Source: a bacterium (GTDB lineage: Bacteria > Auribacterota > JABMQX01). Taken from it: a stretch of DNA of 42,106 nt. The first letter of the stretch is position 1. Each line of letters begins with the position of its first letter. This document shows positions 1-8,931 of this stretch, piece after piece. The notes beneath the pieces are model-generated. The model did no database searches. It saw only the letters and a list, made by a program, of their open reading frames with translations, and was not told the DNA's origin. The position numbers were made by a program, and so were the translations under genes. The stretch covers positions 1 to 42,106 of the forward strand of contig JAUYEE010000348.1 of the NCBI GenBank assembly GCA_030691545.1, read 5' to 3'.

Positions 1-2040
1 AACCGACTGGTCCGGTCCGGCAACCGCCGTCGTCACTAAGTTCTTCACCAGAATCCGCACGTCCGCATCCGTGCCGGTGTTCGTCCCGTCGCTCGCTTGC
101 AGGCTGAACACGTACTCCGTGTCCGCCGCCACGTTCGGAGCTTTGAACGACGCTATCGCGCTGGTCGGATTCGTGATAGTGATTCCGCCGGGCCCCGTCC
201 ACTGATAACTCGTAATGGGTCCCGCCGTCGAGAACGTCAGGTTTCCGTCTAAGAGAGCCGTAGCTCCTTCCGGATACTCCGCATCAATCCCTTGCACCAC
301 CAGCGGACCCTGGCTCTGATTCCCAAACACCTCCAATTCCGCAATGGAAGTGAATGTAGCCGAGCCGCCGGGCGTCCCGTAAACCCGGATGCCGTTTCCT
401 CTCACAGTCGGCATCACAAGGTCGTATCGAGTGAAGGTCCTCTTGCCCGCCCGGTCGTCCGCGAAGTCCATTGGCGGGATTATCCGCAGAACGGGCACAT
501 CCGCCCATGTGGTCCCGGCATCCTTTGTGTATTGAACCTTCAGGTCAAGGAACCAACCGCCGTCGCCGAACATGTTGCCCGTGTAGTACGCGACACGGTC
601 GAAGAACAGGTCGCTTCCCCACAGGTATCCCCAGTAATCCCCCGCCTTGAACAATCCATTCCAACTGTCGTTGTTGTCGTCGTATTGGATGTTGTTCATC
701 CCGGCAATTGTGTAATGCGACACTGCATAGACATAGCTGGTCGGCTCGGATTTGCCGCCCAAAGACGCCGGGCGAGCCAGGTTTCGCCTCCCTGTAGAAG
801 TCACCAGAACTCTCGAGGCCGGGTCTTCCGAGGCTCCGTGCTTGTTCCTCCCTCGGATGGCGATGGTCCGAGTCTGTCCTTCCGTAAGCCCCTTGACCTC
901 ATACTGCGAGACCCCGATCGTCTCCAGCCAGATGATGGTCCCGCCGAACTCCAGCCCGATGTCATACTGCTCAGCATCAACGAGGGGGTCCCAGATGGTC
1001 CGGAAGCCAAGTCCAGCCGCGCCGAGGTCCAGCGGCAGAACGCGGATGTTGCTCGGGGGAGGTTTGGGCGCGTTAATCGCCGTGACGGTCACATTGACAT
1101 CGTCGAAGGTCGTCCCAGCATCAGGAGTTGTCATGGAGAACCGGAAAGTGAGAATCGTCCCGATTTGCAGGCTGGGGGCGGTGAACCGGGCCGAAAGGGG
1201 CCCTGTGGGCGTAAGGGTCACGGCGGGCAGGCCGGCTACCTGCGACCACATCGCCAGGGTATAATTCTCGGGTCCGCTCCCGGTGAGAGTGACCAAATCC
1301 CCACCGTAAACGCGGAAGTCGGACGGAGCCGTCGCACCCTTGTTGATTGTAAGGTCATCAGCCCAATGGTTGTTATTGGCGCCGCCGGTCGCTCCTGTGA
1401 ACCCGAAGCGAGCGTCGAACCCCTCGTAACCCGAGATCGTGACGTCCAGGGCCTGCGTCCGAGCCATCCCCCCGGCCTCGTTCGCCATCCACATCTGAAA
1501 GTGGCCGTTGTCAAACTCGATCTCCACATCGAACCACCCGCCGTTGTGCATGGTGACCGGTGGTTGGTACTCGCCGAATCCGGCCGAATCCGCCGCGTGG
1601 ATAGCGGGGTCCTGAAGCGAGACGTGGTTCCGGTTGCTGTACTCGTCGAACACGACGCCGTAGCCGTCAAGGCCGCCCCCGTAGAAGCCCAGGGACCCCC
1701 CGCCACCTCCAATGAGCGGCGACCCTGGTCTCAACCAGCAGAACGTCATTCCATCGGCGCGGCTGCCGTCTCCAATGTAGAACCTGAATGAAGCATCGAA
1801 TTTCGTGGCGTTAATCGTCTGCGTCAGAAAAGCGGACCCCGTCTGGTCGTTTGTGGCAGAGGTGAGCACGAGCCAGCCGTTGGCCGCGTCATGGCTGGCT
1901 CCGTTTCCGCTAAACTCCCAGTCAGCGGGGTCGAAGCCGGCGCCGAAATCCTCCACCAGCGACCATGCGGCATAGGGAGCCGCCGTGAGGCACACAGTGA
2001 ACAAAAGGCCGAAAAGTTTCCTCATAACTGTCGCACTCAT
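1..2040 (-). CDS. Secreted multi-domain lectin/FN3/discoidin/PKD-type protein, C-terminus off the left edge
   Basis: The minus strand is open without a stop from 2040 to base 1 (680 codons), so the gene is 3'-truncated by the window. A strong AAGGAGG (2047-2053) precedes the ATG at 2040; a second in-frame ATG lies at 2025. A signal peptide (RKLFGLLFTVCLTAAPYAA) is followed by an L-type-lectin-like domain (about residues 25-210; SAFLTQTINATKFDASF, GDGSRADGMTFCWL), a beta-sandwich and an FN3-like segment (about 290-390). An F5/8-type-C (discoidin)-like domain follows (about 395-560, from NLARPASLGGKSEP), then a PKD/cadherin-like repeat ending at AGPDQSV, the usual start of another PKD copy. By family this is a surface or secreted carbohydrate-binding or adhesive protein. 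No catalytic domain is visible in the part present. Domain calls were made by reading, without a profile search. Confidence 0.85.
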   Translation of the reverse strand, partial: MSATVMRKLFGLLFTVCLTAAPYAAWSLVEDFGAGFDPADWEFSGNGASHDAANGWLVLTSATNDQTGSAFLTQTINATKFDASFRFYIGDGSRADGMTFCWLRPGSPLIGGGGGSLGFYGGGLDGYGVVFDEYSNRNHVSLQDPAIHAADSAGFGEYQPPVTMHNGGWFDVEIEFDNGHFQMWMANEAGGMARTQALDVTISGYEGFDARFGFTGATGGANNNHWADDLTINKGATAPSDFRVYGGDLVTLTGSGPENYTLAMWSQVAGLPAVTLTPTGPLSARFTAPSLQIGTILTFRFSMTTPDAGTTFDDVNVTVTAINAPKPPPSNIRVLPLDLGAAGLGFRTIWDPLVDAEQYDIGLEFGGTIIWLETIGVSQYEVKGLTEGQTRTIAIRGRNKHGASEDPASRVLVTSTGRRNLARPASLGGKSEPTSYVYAVSHYTIAGMNNIQYDDNNDSWNGLFKAGDYWGYLWGSDLFFDRVAYYTGNMFGDGGWFLDLKVQYTKDAGTTWADVPVLRIIPPMDFADDRAGKRTFTRYDLVMPTVRGNGIRVYGTPGGSATFTSIAELEVFGNQSQGPLVVQGIDAEYPEGATALLDGNLTFSTAGPITSYQWTGPGGITITNPTSAIASFKAPNVAADTEYVFSLQASDGTNTGTDADVRILVKNLVTTAVAGPDQSV

Positions 2041-2399
2041 GCTTTTCCTCCTTTTTGGTTAACCTTACAAAGACATGACAAGTCAAACGGAGAGCTGCCT
2101 GAAGAGCGATCAAGCAGCGCGGACACACAATCGGAGAGGCGGGGATAGAAATCAGCGCAGAAGCTTTCGGGGGCTAAGGCAAGCCGCCAGCGGCGACGCT
2201 TCAACACATGACAAGTTTGACGCAGTGCGTGCATCGTCCGGACAATCGCCTCTTTTTGGCTTAGAAAGGTTCGGACGAAAACCGGAGTTCAGCACAATTC
2301 TTCGGGGGGACAGAAGGCGTGAGGCTACCTTGCCATACGGCGAACGGGGGAATTCCAGGAAAATACAAAGAAGCGAGAACAATACAGCAGCAGGATAAT

Positions 2400-2512
2400 G
2401 CCGACGGAAAGGTTGTGTTTCTTGACAAACCTACCACGCTTCGGCCCCCCCGGACCGTTTATGTTGAACCCTTCCTTTAGTTTGACTGTAACATACTTCT
2501 CTTTCCGTCGGC
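2400..2512. repeat. Perfect 12-bp inverted repeat pair, MITE-like spacing
   Basis: GCCGACGGAAAG at 2400-2411 is answered by its exact reverse complement CTTTCCGTCGGC at 2501-2512, 89 bases apart. The match does not extend inward or outward. TTGACA hexamers sit just inside the left arm (2422-2427, plus strand) and just outside the right arm (2514-2519, read on the minus strand). The arrangement could be a small mobile element with short terminal repeats or paired protein-binding sites. No target-site duplication is obvious. Confidence 0.5.
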
Positions 2513-2703
2513 GTGTCAAGTGAAAAAACGAACCAGGCTGTGTGGGAGGCAACAGTACTTTCTTTTCTTGGGGGCAGACTGCAAATGAGCGTTCCGGTAT
2601 GCCGAGCGCAGCCCACAGCAGGGTGGGGGAGGGGCACCCGATTTTCTGCCAACCTCAGCGGGAGGCAACTCGGCATGACCAGCGGGTCAGACGCCGTGTC
2701 CTA

Positions 2704-2730
2704 TTGTGAGGCCATGCGACATGATACAAT
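2704..2730 (+). promoter_or_regulatory. Possible sigma-70 promoter of the radical SAM gene
   Basis: TTGTGA (2704-2709) and TACAAT (2725-2730) are 15 bases apart. The -10 is good, the -35 and the spacing are weak. A start near 2737 would give a leader of about 36 bases before the ATG at 2773. Confidence 0.3.
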
Positions 2731-2772
2731 TCGACGGAAGTGGGCACGGGAATTGGCGTGCCGGAGTATTCT

Positions 2773-4179
2773 ATGATGAATCGAGATACGGTCCTGCTGA
2801 TCAACCCATGGATTCACGATTTTGCCGCGTACGATCTGTGGCTGAGGCCGATGGGACTTCTCTATTTGGCCGGGCGACTTCGACGATGCGGATTTGAAGT
2901 GCATTGGGTGGACTGCCTTGACCGGCATAACCCTCGTCTTCTCGAAAGGCAGAAGAGGTCGTCGCCAGCAGGTAAGCCCGATGGAAGAGGTAAGTTCTAC
3001 AAGGAGGAAATCCCCAAGCCAGCGATTCTTCGAGGCATTCCACGACGGTATGGGCGGTATGGTTTGCCCCCGGACATTTTCCTCGAGGAGCTCGCTTCGG
3101 TTCCGCGGCCGCGGTTGGTTCTGGTCACCTCCGGGATGACATACTGGTATCCGGGGGTGCAGGAAACGATCAGAGTCACGCGAGAGGTGTTCCCCGAGGC
3201 GAGGATTGTGCTCGGTGGCACTTACGCAACGCTGCTGCCTGAACACGCACGAGCGCATTCCGGAGCGGATTGCGTGGTGGAGGGCAGTGATGTGGCGCGT
3301 CTCAGCGAGATTCTTGAGGAAGCGACCGGGCGTGGGATTCCGCCTCCGAGCGACGGCTGTTTCCCGTCAGAAGAGTGCGAAACGGCAGGCGAGGACGCCT
3401 GCGCTACAGCGGACAAGCCAGCATACGACCTGCTGCGGAACACGTCCTCTATGGTGGTGCATTCGTCGTGGGGATGTCCCTTTCAGTGTACTTATTGTGC
3501 TTCGTGGAGGGTCTCAGGACAGTTTCGCCAGCGAGACCCCCGACGAGTGGTTGACGAGATAGCACTTTTGCACGAGCGGTATCAGACCCGGCATTTCGCT
3601 TTCTACGATGATGCGCTCCTCTTTGCGAGAGACGGACACTTTCAGCCGATGATGCAGGAGATCATCAGGAGGAAAATCTCGGCGACCTTCCACACCCCCA
3701 ACGCGGTTCACCCGCGCTTCATTGACGCCGCCGTCGCCGCACTCATGCGGGAGGCGAATTTTCAGACAATACGACTCGGTCTGGAAACGACATCACCGAA
3801 CTCCCAACTGCGATCCGGCAACAAGGTTACCGTGTCGGAATTCGCGCAGGCTGTGAGTTTCCTCGATGGTGCGGGCTACCCACGAAAAAGCATCGAGGTG
3901 TACGCCATGATGGGGTTGCCAGGTCAAGAGGCGAAGGAGGTGCGTGAGACGCTGCGCTTCGTCAACGGGGAAGGCTGTACGATTCGGCTGGTCTGCTACT
4001 CTCCTATTCCGGGGACCGTTGAATGGGAACAAGCAGTGGCATGGAGTGTGTTGCCACTGACAACGGACCCTCTTCTGCACAATCCGTCGGTTTACCCTGT
4101 TCGCAACAGCGAGATGAGCTGGGGCGTTTACGAGGAGCTCAAGACACTGGCGGCGGAGCTGAACTCGACTCTCCGGTGA
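2773..4179 (+). CDS. B12-binding-domain radical SAM protein
   Basis: This is a 468-aa protein. The start at 2773 is chosen because GGAG lies 6 bases upstream and the next residues (MNRDTVLLINPW) are the usual N-terminus of the family; an in-frame ATG at 2740 is less likely. Residues 1-190 resemble a cobalamin-binding Rossmann domain (GLLYLAGRLRRCGFEV, then RIVLGGTYATLLPEH). The radical SAM cluster motif CPFQCTYC gives C235, C239 and C242, followed by a TIM-barrel-like core with GLPGQE. By family it reductively cleaves S-adenosylmethionine with a 4Fe-4S cluster; the substrate cannot be read. Residues about 204-212 (AGEDACATA) are encoded by a palindromic repeat element inserted in frame between the two domains. 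The gene is monocistronic in appearance and converges on the small gene at 4249. Confidence 0.9.
   Translation: MMNRDTVLLINPWIHDFAAYDLWLRPMGLLYLAGRLRRCGFEVHWVDCLDRHNPRLLERQKRSSPAGKPDGRGKFYKEEIPKPAILRGIPRRYGRYGLPPDIFLEELASVPRPRLVLVTSGMTYWYPGVQETIRVTREVFPEARIVLGGTYATLLPEHARAHSGADCVVEGSDVARLSEILEEATGRGIPPPSDGCFPSEECETAGEDACATADKPAYDLLRNTSSMVVHSSWGCPFQCTYCASWRVSGQFRQRDPRRVVDEIALLHERYQTRHFAFYDDALLFARDGHFQPMMQEIIRRKISATFHTPNAVHPRFIDAAVAALMREANFQTIRLGLETTSPNSQLRSGNKVTVSEFAQAVSFLDGAGYPRKSIEVYAMMGLPGQEAKEVRETLRFVNGEGCTIRLVCYSPIPGTVEWEQAVAWSVLPLTTDPLLHNPSVYPVRNSEMSWGVYEELKTLAAELNSTLR
3385..3407 (+). repeat. In-frame palindromic element inside the radical SAM gene
   Basis: GCAGGCG and CGCCTGC form a perfect 7-bp stem around AGGA, followed by GCTAC. 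The same core occurs at 19554-19575 (opposite orientation) and 19604-19626 in non-coding DNA. Here it is translated as part of an inter-domain linker without disturbing the frame. Confidence 0.8.
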
Positions 4180-4224
4180 CCGCCTGCTCCAGCGCCGGGC
4201 AAGCCGGCCTTTCCAACGCGCCCC

Positions 4225-4245
4225 CATCGGAGTGCGGGACCGATG
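4225..4245. terminator. Hairpin between convergent genes
   Basis: CATCGG (4225-4230) and CCGATG (4240-4245) form a perfect 6-bp stem with a 9-base loop, between the radical SAM stop (4179) and the stop of the small minus-strand gene (4249). There is no T-run on either side, so termination is only suggested by position. Confidence 0.25.
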
Positions 4246-4248
4246 GCG

Positions 4249-4473
4249 CTATCCTTCCACCTCCCTGTAAATGACAATCAGACCGTAGTCAATGATTGTT
4301 TCCCGGGTCAGCATATCTATGTGCTGATAGGACATCGGGTGCGTGGCTATGATGCTCTCCTCGCCAATTTTCTGCAGAAATTCGGTGACCCGAAAGTCGA
4401 ACAGGTCTTTCCCCATTTCGATGAACTGCGTGTGCTTGAACGACACCAACCGAATCTTACCCTTTCCGGCCAT
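4249..4473 (-). CDS. Small conserved-looking hypothetical protein (74 aa)
   Basis: The ATG at 4473 follows a strong AAGGAGGAGG on the minus strand, which supports a real gene. The protein (MAGKGKIRLVSFKHTQ...) is mixed alpha/beta with no signal peptide or membrane segment. It ends in a hydrophobic strand (YGLIVIYRE) after a segment YQHIDMLTRE. I do not recognise a named family. It lies 110 bases downstream of the DUF2723-TPR gene on the same strand and may be co-transcribed with it. Its small size suggests a cytosolic accessory role, but nothing in the sequence assigns one. Confidence 0.75.
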   Translation of the reverse strand: MAGKGKIRLVSFKHTQFIEMGKDLFDFRVTEFLQKIGEESIIATHPMSYQHIDMLTRETIIDYGLIVIYREVEG

Positions 4474-4583
4474 AAACCTCCTCCTTCCGGTTTTATGATT
4501 TCAATCATTGCAGCTTCAAACCAGGCCTATCGCAGTAGGAATTGACGGGCGATATGTGGCACAGCAGCCCCATGTCCCTTAGC

Positions 4584-7500
4584 TTACTCTCCTGGTCCCG
4601 CCGCTTCGGCGGGTTTGTTCTCCCGTTCGGCTGCACTGAGGACATTCTGTGCGTCCTTAAGCTCCTCGGGACTTTGGAGTCCTGCGGCAAGAGCCATTTC
4701 AATGAGCCGACGGCCCCTCTCTTTCTGTCCCGTTTCGAGCAGAAGCTTGCCGTAGTGATAAGTAACAATTCCGGCATCCCCGCCAAGAATCTCGGCCACG
4801 GAACGCGAGTCCTGGGACGCAGTGAACAGGTGAGCGCGCTCGAGAAGTTCGCGCGCTTGTTCCTGGTCGCCGCCGGTCCTGTAAAGAATCCATCCGCAAG
4901 TATCCCAGACCAGGGGGTCGCCGGGCGCAGCCTTCAGCGCCCGTTCAGCGAGCCTTCTCGCCTGTTCGCCTTTTTCGCTTTTGTGGTAGCGCCACGCCAG
5001 GTTGTTCAGGACTTTCGCCGCGTCCGGGGAATCCTCGGGGAACATCGAGAGCGCTTGTTCGTAACTTTTCTCCGCCTCGGCCAACTTGGCGAGCGCTTCA
5101 TAGGCCATTGCCTTCCAATAAATGAGCTGAGCAAGGTCAGTGGAAGGTCCCGCCTGCGACGGCTCCGCCAATGCAAGGACACTGTCGTATTGCCCCTGCC
5201 GGTGGTGTATGTTGGCAAGCTCAACAAGAGAAGGGACGGGAATCTGCTTGTCCAACTTCGCATACTCGCTGTACACCCAGACCACAAAAGAGTCGAAAGT
5301 TGTATCATCGAAGAGCTCGTGTGCCAAACTGAGATACTTGTCGGTCTCGTCCGGGTGCTCCTGAAGGTATCCCCGCAAAGCCCCCTTTGCTTCTTCGATT
5401 TGATTCTCTCGCAGAAGAGCTTTAATGAGCATGGTAGTGGCGTTCCATTTCAGGGGAGCAATCCTCCGCTTCTCCTCGTCGTTCGCAGGCTCCTTCTCGG
5501 CGATTTTGCCCGCCAATTCCCTGATCGCGTCAAGCCTCTGCCGGGTGTTCAGGTAGAACTCCATGAGTTCCAGCACGGTGGCCGGATTTGCCTCATCAAG
5601 AGATTTTGTGAGAAATTGCTCAGCCCTGGAATTCTCACCGAGTTTTGCGCAGGTGCGGCCGAGCCTCACCATGAGCCTTCGGTTGGAGTCTGCATTGGCG
5701 GGGTTGGTTCGCTCTGCGGCCGCCGTGTACTCTGCCAGCGCCAGCCGTTCAGGGGAACCAAGATTGAAAGACGACAACACCTTCTTGACCTCTGCGGACA
5801 AGTACATGTCCCCCATGAACTCTCTGATGAACGGATTGTCGGGCGCCATTTGGGAGGCGATACGAAGAATACCGAAGTAACGCAACGCCCGGTTCGTCTG
5901 TTTGTCATCCTTCAAAAGGCTCGCCCCCGTTTCGAGAAGCCTGGTCGCACTGAGATGGAAGCCGAAGTCTCGAATCTCGTCAAAACGTCTCTCCTGCGAT
6001 GTTTCCTCTTTCGGAACCCCGCTGCCCGAGACCGCCAAAAGGTTCCACAGCGCAGAGCTGTTTTCCGGATACCACTCGAGAGAGCGCCTGTAAAACAATT
6101 TCGCCTGGTCCTCCAGGCCGTGCAACTGACAATAGACACCCAGATCATTCGAGGACTTGGAATACTCCATGGCGACGTACTGGGCGGTCTCGCTCCCTCC
6201 TGACGATACCGCTGCCTTACGGGCGCTGAGTCGTTTCTCCCAGACCTCGACGTTCTTATCTATCACTTCCGAAGTGTCGCGGTAGATGCCTGACTCCTGA
6301 TAGACGTAAACCAGTCCGCTGGGTTCCTGCGTGAATTTCAGATTCATCAGGTCGTTCTTGGCTCTGTCAGGCGACGTGAAGAAATTGTTTACGAGGCCGC
6401 AAACGGGGCGGGGTTGCCTGCCCTCGCTCACCGCTCTCTGGTGCTCGCACCAAATGACACCGTCGTAAACATCGTCCAGGGGTGATTCCAGATCAAACAC
6501 GTCCGGGCGGTAGCCACCTTCCTCCTGTATAACTGTTCTTTCGAGGTACTCCGCCGTCCGGATGCGTTTGACGCGATAGAAATCGTAGCCGGCGGCGTTC
6601 AGGTCAATAAGCGTAATTCGGTTTTCCGGAGAGGCGTCTTCGGACTGCGATTGGAGGTAGCGGAGAGGCCCCCCGATGGAGCCGTAATAGGGGTCCATGG
6701 GAACAAGGAGGATGGCGGTGTCGGGGCAAGAGTTGAGTATGTCCTCGGCAAAGTCCTCAATATATGCGGTGTCTCGCTTGCTGCTTTTCTCGTAGCTCAT
6801 GACCGCTCCGATGACCGGCAAGGCAAGGAGGGCAACGACGCAGGCTACGTAAACTATCTTGCGGTACTGTATTTTCGGGGCGACTTCCGAACCCGTCGGC
6901 TTGAATCTCCCAGACGCAAGAATGACCCAGTAACCCATAACGTAGGCGAACCATGCACCGACGATGACATAGGAGCCCAGATAGCGCGAGTGAACCAGAA
7001 AATCGAGCCGCGCCATGCCCACAGGACCAATGCGGTAACCCCACAGGTATCCGAGGCCGGCGAGAGTGAACAGGGCAACGAAGGCGTACCGCACGAAATA
7101 CGTGTACCGCGTCGCGGTGTCGCTTCCTCGCTCGTATTCCCCTTTCTTCATCATGAAGAACAGAATCGGCACAAACGCCGGAACAAACAGCCAGAAAATC
7201 CAGTCTTGCCACGTCGTGCTGGAAAAGAAAAGGGCTTTCATGGACCGAATGTAGGAGTCAATAAATGCGGAAGCCGCTTGTCCTACGCTGGTTGAGGCAA
7301 CAACATAAGGCTTTGCGTGAAGCAAATACGACCGCGAAGTGAAATACAATATCGGAAGCAAACCGAGAAGAAACAGAAGGAACGTCGCCACGAACGCGAC
7401 GGGGTCGTCGAGGAGTCCCCGACCCCGCACAAGGAGAAACACAATGAAAATCGGCGCTAACAGGAGCAGAGTAGGGTAGTTGGCAAGGGCGAGACCGTAA

Positions 7501-8030
7501 ACCAGGCCAAGGAGCATCGCGTACCGTGCTTTCGACGTCTTAGCGTAGCGCCATAGCAGCAACACAATCATCGCGAGCAGGAACGTATTCAGCGTATCCG
7601 AGCCAGCGAGGACAGAGCCCTCCCAGAAAGGATAGGAAAACGCGACGAGCAATGACGCCGAAATCGCCGCGACCTGTCTGAGGAAGGGCTGAGTTTGGTA
7701 TCTGGCTTCTTCCTCAGCCGTTCGGCCATGAACGAACTGCGAGAGGATCAGGTACATTATGGCAATCGTCAAGGCGCCGAACAAGGCCGACATGAAGTTC
7801 AGCATGTAGGCGGTGTTTGAGGAGAATGAGGCAAAGAACCGCCCGAGAACAAGCCAGACGGGGTGAGAGATGGGCGGAGTCAGTCCGGCCCCCTTAACAT
7901 CGCACACGGCTTCCGCGCTGGGACCGACATAAATCCCAGGACACAGCGTGAACAAGTAAACAACAAACACCAGGACAAAAACCGCACCCGCAATCTTGAG
8001 GTCGAGGGACAGCTTCTCTTTGGTTTCCAT
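4584..8030 (-). CDS. DUF2723 (GT-C glycosyltransferase-like) membrane protein with C-terminal TPR array
   Basis: The protein has 1148 aa. The ATG at 8030 is preferred over an upstream GTG (8066) because GGAG lies 9 bases before it. Residues about 12-420 carry many hydrophobic membrane segments (AGAVFVLVFVVYLFTL, LLLLAPIFIVFLLV and others), arranged as in DUF2723 proteins, which belong to the GT-C fold of polyprenol-dependent glycosyltransferases. A soluble middle domain follows, then a long helical repeat region to the C-terminus read as TPRs (for example ALWNLLAVSG, LIYWKAMAYEALAKLAEAEKSYEQAL, AKVLNNLAWRYHKSEKGEQA). The first-loop motif usually written GDSGE reads GPSAE here, so the usual Asp is absent while the Glu remains. 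The likely role is transfer of a sugar at the outer face of the inner membrane, with the TPRs presenting partners; substrate unknown. Confidence 0.85.
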   Translation of the reverse strand: METKEKLSLDLKIAGAVFVLVFVVYLFTLCPGIYVGPSAEAVCDVKGAGLTPPISHPVWLVLGRFFASFSSNTAYMLNFMSALFGALTIAIMYLILSQFVHGRTAEEEARYQTQPFLRQVAAISASLLVAFSYPFWEGSVLAGSDTLNTFLLAMIVLLLWRYAKTSKARYAMLLGLVYGLALANYPTLLLLAPIFIVFLLVRGRGLLDDPVAFVATFLLFLLGLLPILYFTSRSYLLHAKPYVVASTSVGQAASAFIDSYIRSMKALFFSSTTWQDWIFWLFVPAFVPILFFMMKKGEYERGSDTATRYTYFVRYAFVALFTLAGLGYLWGYRIGPVGMARLDFLVHSRYLGSYVIVGAWFAYVMGYWVILASGRFKPTGSEVAPKIQYRKIVYVACVVALLALPVIGAVMSYEKSSKRDTAYIEDFAEDILNSCPDTAILLVPMDPYYGSIGGPLRYLQSQSEDASPENRITLIDLNAAGYDFYRVKRIRTAEYLERTVIQEEGGYRPDVFDLESPLDDVYDGVIWCEHQRAVSEGRQPRPVCGLVNNFFTSPDRAKNDLMNLKFTQEPSGLVYVYQESGIYRDTSEVIDKNVEVWEKRLSARKAAVSSGGSETAQYVAMEYSKSSNDLGVYCQLHGLEDQAKLFYRRSLEWYPENSSALWNLLAVSGSGVPKEETSQERRFDEIRDFGFHLSATRLLETGASLLKDDKQTNRALRYFGILRIASQMAPDNPFIREFMGDMYLSAEVKKVLSSFNLGSPERLALAEYTAAAERTNPANADSNRRLMVRLGRTCAKLGENSRAEQFLTKSLDEANPATVLELMEFYLNTRQRLDAIRELAGKIAEKEPANDEEKRRIAPLKWNATTMLIKALLRENQIEEAKGALRGYLQEHPDETDKYLSLAHELFDDTTFDSFVVWVYSEYAKLDKQIPVPSLVELANIHHRQGQYDSVLALAEPSQAGPSTDLAQLIYWKAMAYEALAKLAEAEKSYEQALSMFPEDSPDAAKVLNNLAWRYHKSEKGEQARRLAERALKAAPGDPLVWDTCGWILYRTGGDQEQARELLERAHLFTASQDSRSVAEILGGDAGIVTYHYGKLLLETGQKERGRRLIEMALAAGLQSPEELKDAQNVLSAAERENKPAEAAGPGE

Positions 8031-8093
8031 GTAAGCGGTCTCCCGTGGCTGAAGTGAGTCGAGCACACAACGTCAGAAATTGCAAACACGGTC

Positions 8094-8122
8094 ATAATAT
8101 ACAGAATCGAGCTCCAGGTGAA
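8094..8122 (-). promoter_or_regulatory. Possible sigma-70 promoter of the DUF2723-TPR gene
   Basis: Read on the minus strand, TTCACC (8117-8122) and TATTAT (8094-8099) are 17 bases apart. Transcription would begin near 8087, about 57 bases before the ATG at 8030. The -10 matches at five of six positions and the -35 at four of six. Confidence 0.4.
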
Positions 8123-8412
8123 AATGATTTTTCGCAGGGGAAGGAAGGCTGGCGTATGAAAGTGGTCAAGACGAGAAACCGCGTCAGAAGTCTCAAGTTG
8201 ACATAAGTATTATTATCAGACATTCAGGATTCCGTTCGTGGCCAACGCTTTTTCACCGTGCATCCGCGTTTCGACCGCGCTGGTAGGTTCCAAACAGAAA
8301 GCGCTCTGCAAGAATCTTACGCCGGGGAACGTCAAGGTTTCTCGTTGAACATGCCGCGACGATGGGAACAACCGCATCAATTTATTTGCGCGACCGCCTC
8401 TGAATTAGCGAG
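8123..8412. other. Non-coding spacer upstream of the DUF2723-TPR gene
   Basis: With the 5' leader of the DUF2723 gene, this makes about 380 gene-free bases up to the stop of the PfpI gene (8413). It is locally AT-rich, with a plus-strand TTGACA at 8198-8203 that has no matching -10. I see no gene, RNA or repeat. Confidence 0.6.
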
Positions 8413-8931
8413 TTAGGCAAGCGACTCGATGATGCTTTTGCAGAATGCAGGCAGGTCTTCGGGTTTTCTGGAAGTGATTAAATTGCCGTCCCTCACGACC
8501 TCCTCATCCACGAAGTCGGCTCCTGCTGCCACCAGGTCATCCTTGATAGCCATAAACGAGGTGAGACGTTTCCCCTTTACCACTCCAGCCGAAACGAGCA
8601 AAGAGCCGCCGTGGCAGATCGAGGCGACGATTTTCCCCTTTCGGAAGGCTTCTTTCACGAAGGCTACGACTGCGGGGTATCTTCTGAGGTAATCCGGCGC
8701 CCATCCCCCAGGAATGATGACCGCATCAACCTCATCCGCCCGAATTGCTCCGACACTGGTTGAGACGTCAATCGGGTAACCGTACTTGCCCTTGTACTCT
8801 TTGCTGGACCCCGAGCCGACCGGGATAACGTTTGCCCCTTCCTCTCTTAATCGAAGTAGGGGATACCACACTTCAAGGTCCTGGTAGTCTCTCTCCACCA
8901 AGATGACGATTTTCTTTCCTGTAAGGCGCAT
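8413..8931 (-). CDS. DJ-1/PfpI family protein
   Basis: This 172-aa protein has the usual length for PfpI. The ATG at 8931 is chosen because GTAGGAGGG ends 8-9 bases before it; the in-frame ATG at 8955 overlaps nothing needed. The fold markers are VIIPGGWAPDYLR and the nucleophile elbow ASICHGG with C106 and H107. The glutamate next to the cysteine in characterised members (E12 in Pyrococcus PH1704) aligns with Q17 here, by my reading of the YQDLEVWYP segment, with D15 and D18 adjacent. Family members are described as proteases, deglycases or chaperones acting in stress in the cytoplasm; which activity applies is open. It stands alone and is divergent from the glycosidase-like gene at 9331. 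Confidence 0.88.
   Translation of the reverse strand: MRLTGKKIVILVERDYQDLEVWYPLLRLREEGANVIPVGSGSSKEYKGKYGYPIDVSTSVGAIRADEVDAVIIPGGWAPDYLRRYPAVVAFVKEAFRKGKIVASICHGGSLLVSAGVVKGKRLTSFMAIKDDLVAAGADFVDEEVVRDGNLITSRKPEDLPAFCKSIIESLA

Larger units (their letters stand above)
2041..2772. other. Non-coding divergent spacer between the lectin-type gene and the radical SAM gene
   Basis: About 730 bases lie between two divergently transcribed genes. Open frames here are short, overlap on both strands and lack recognisable protein sequence or well-placed ribosome binding sites. What can be seen is the lectin-gene ribosome binding site at 2047-2053, a perfect 12-bp inverted repeat at 2400-2411/2501-2512, and a possible promoter for the radical SAM gene at 2704-2730. 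Confidence 0.7.

Noticed and set aside
292..1791. Long plus-strand open frame (about 500 codons) opposite the lectin-type gene
   Set aside because: It is the antisense of a well-supported minus-strand gene with signal peptide, modules and ribosome binding site; its own protein is low-complexity without any family pattern.
4542..6203. Plus-strand open frame of about 550 codons opposite the DUF2723-TPR gene
   Set aside because: Antisense of the TPR region; no ribosome binding site and no recognisable domain.
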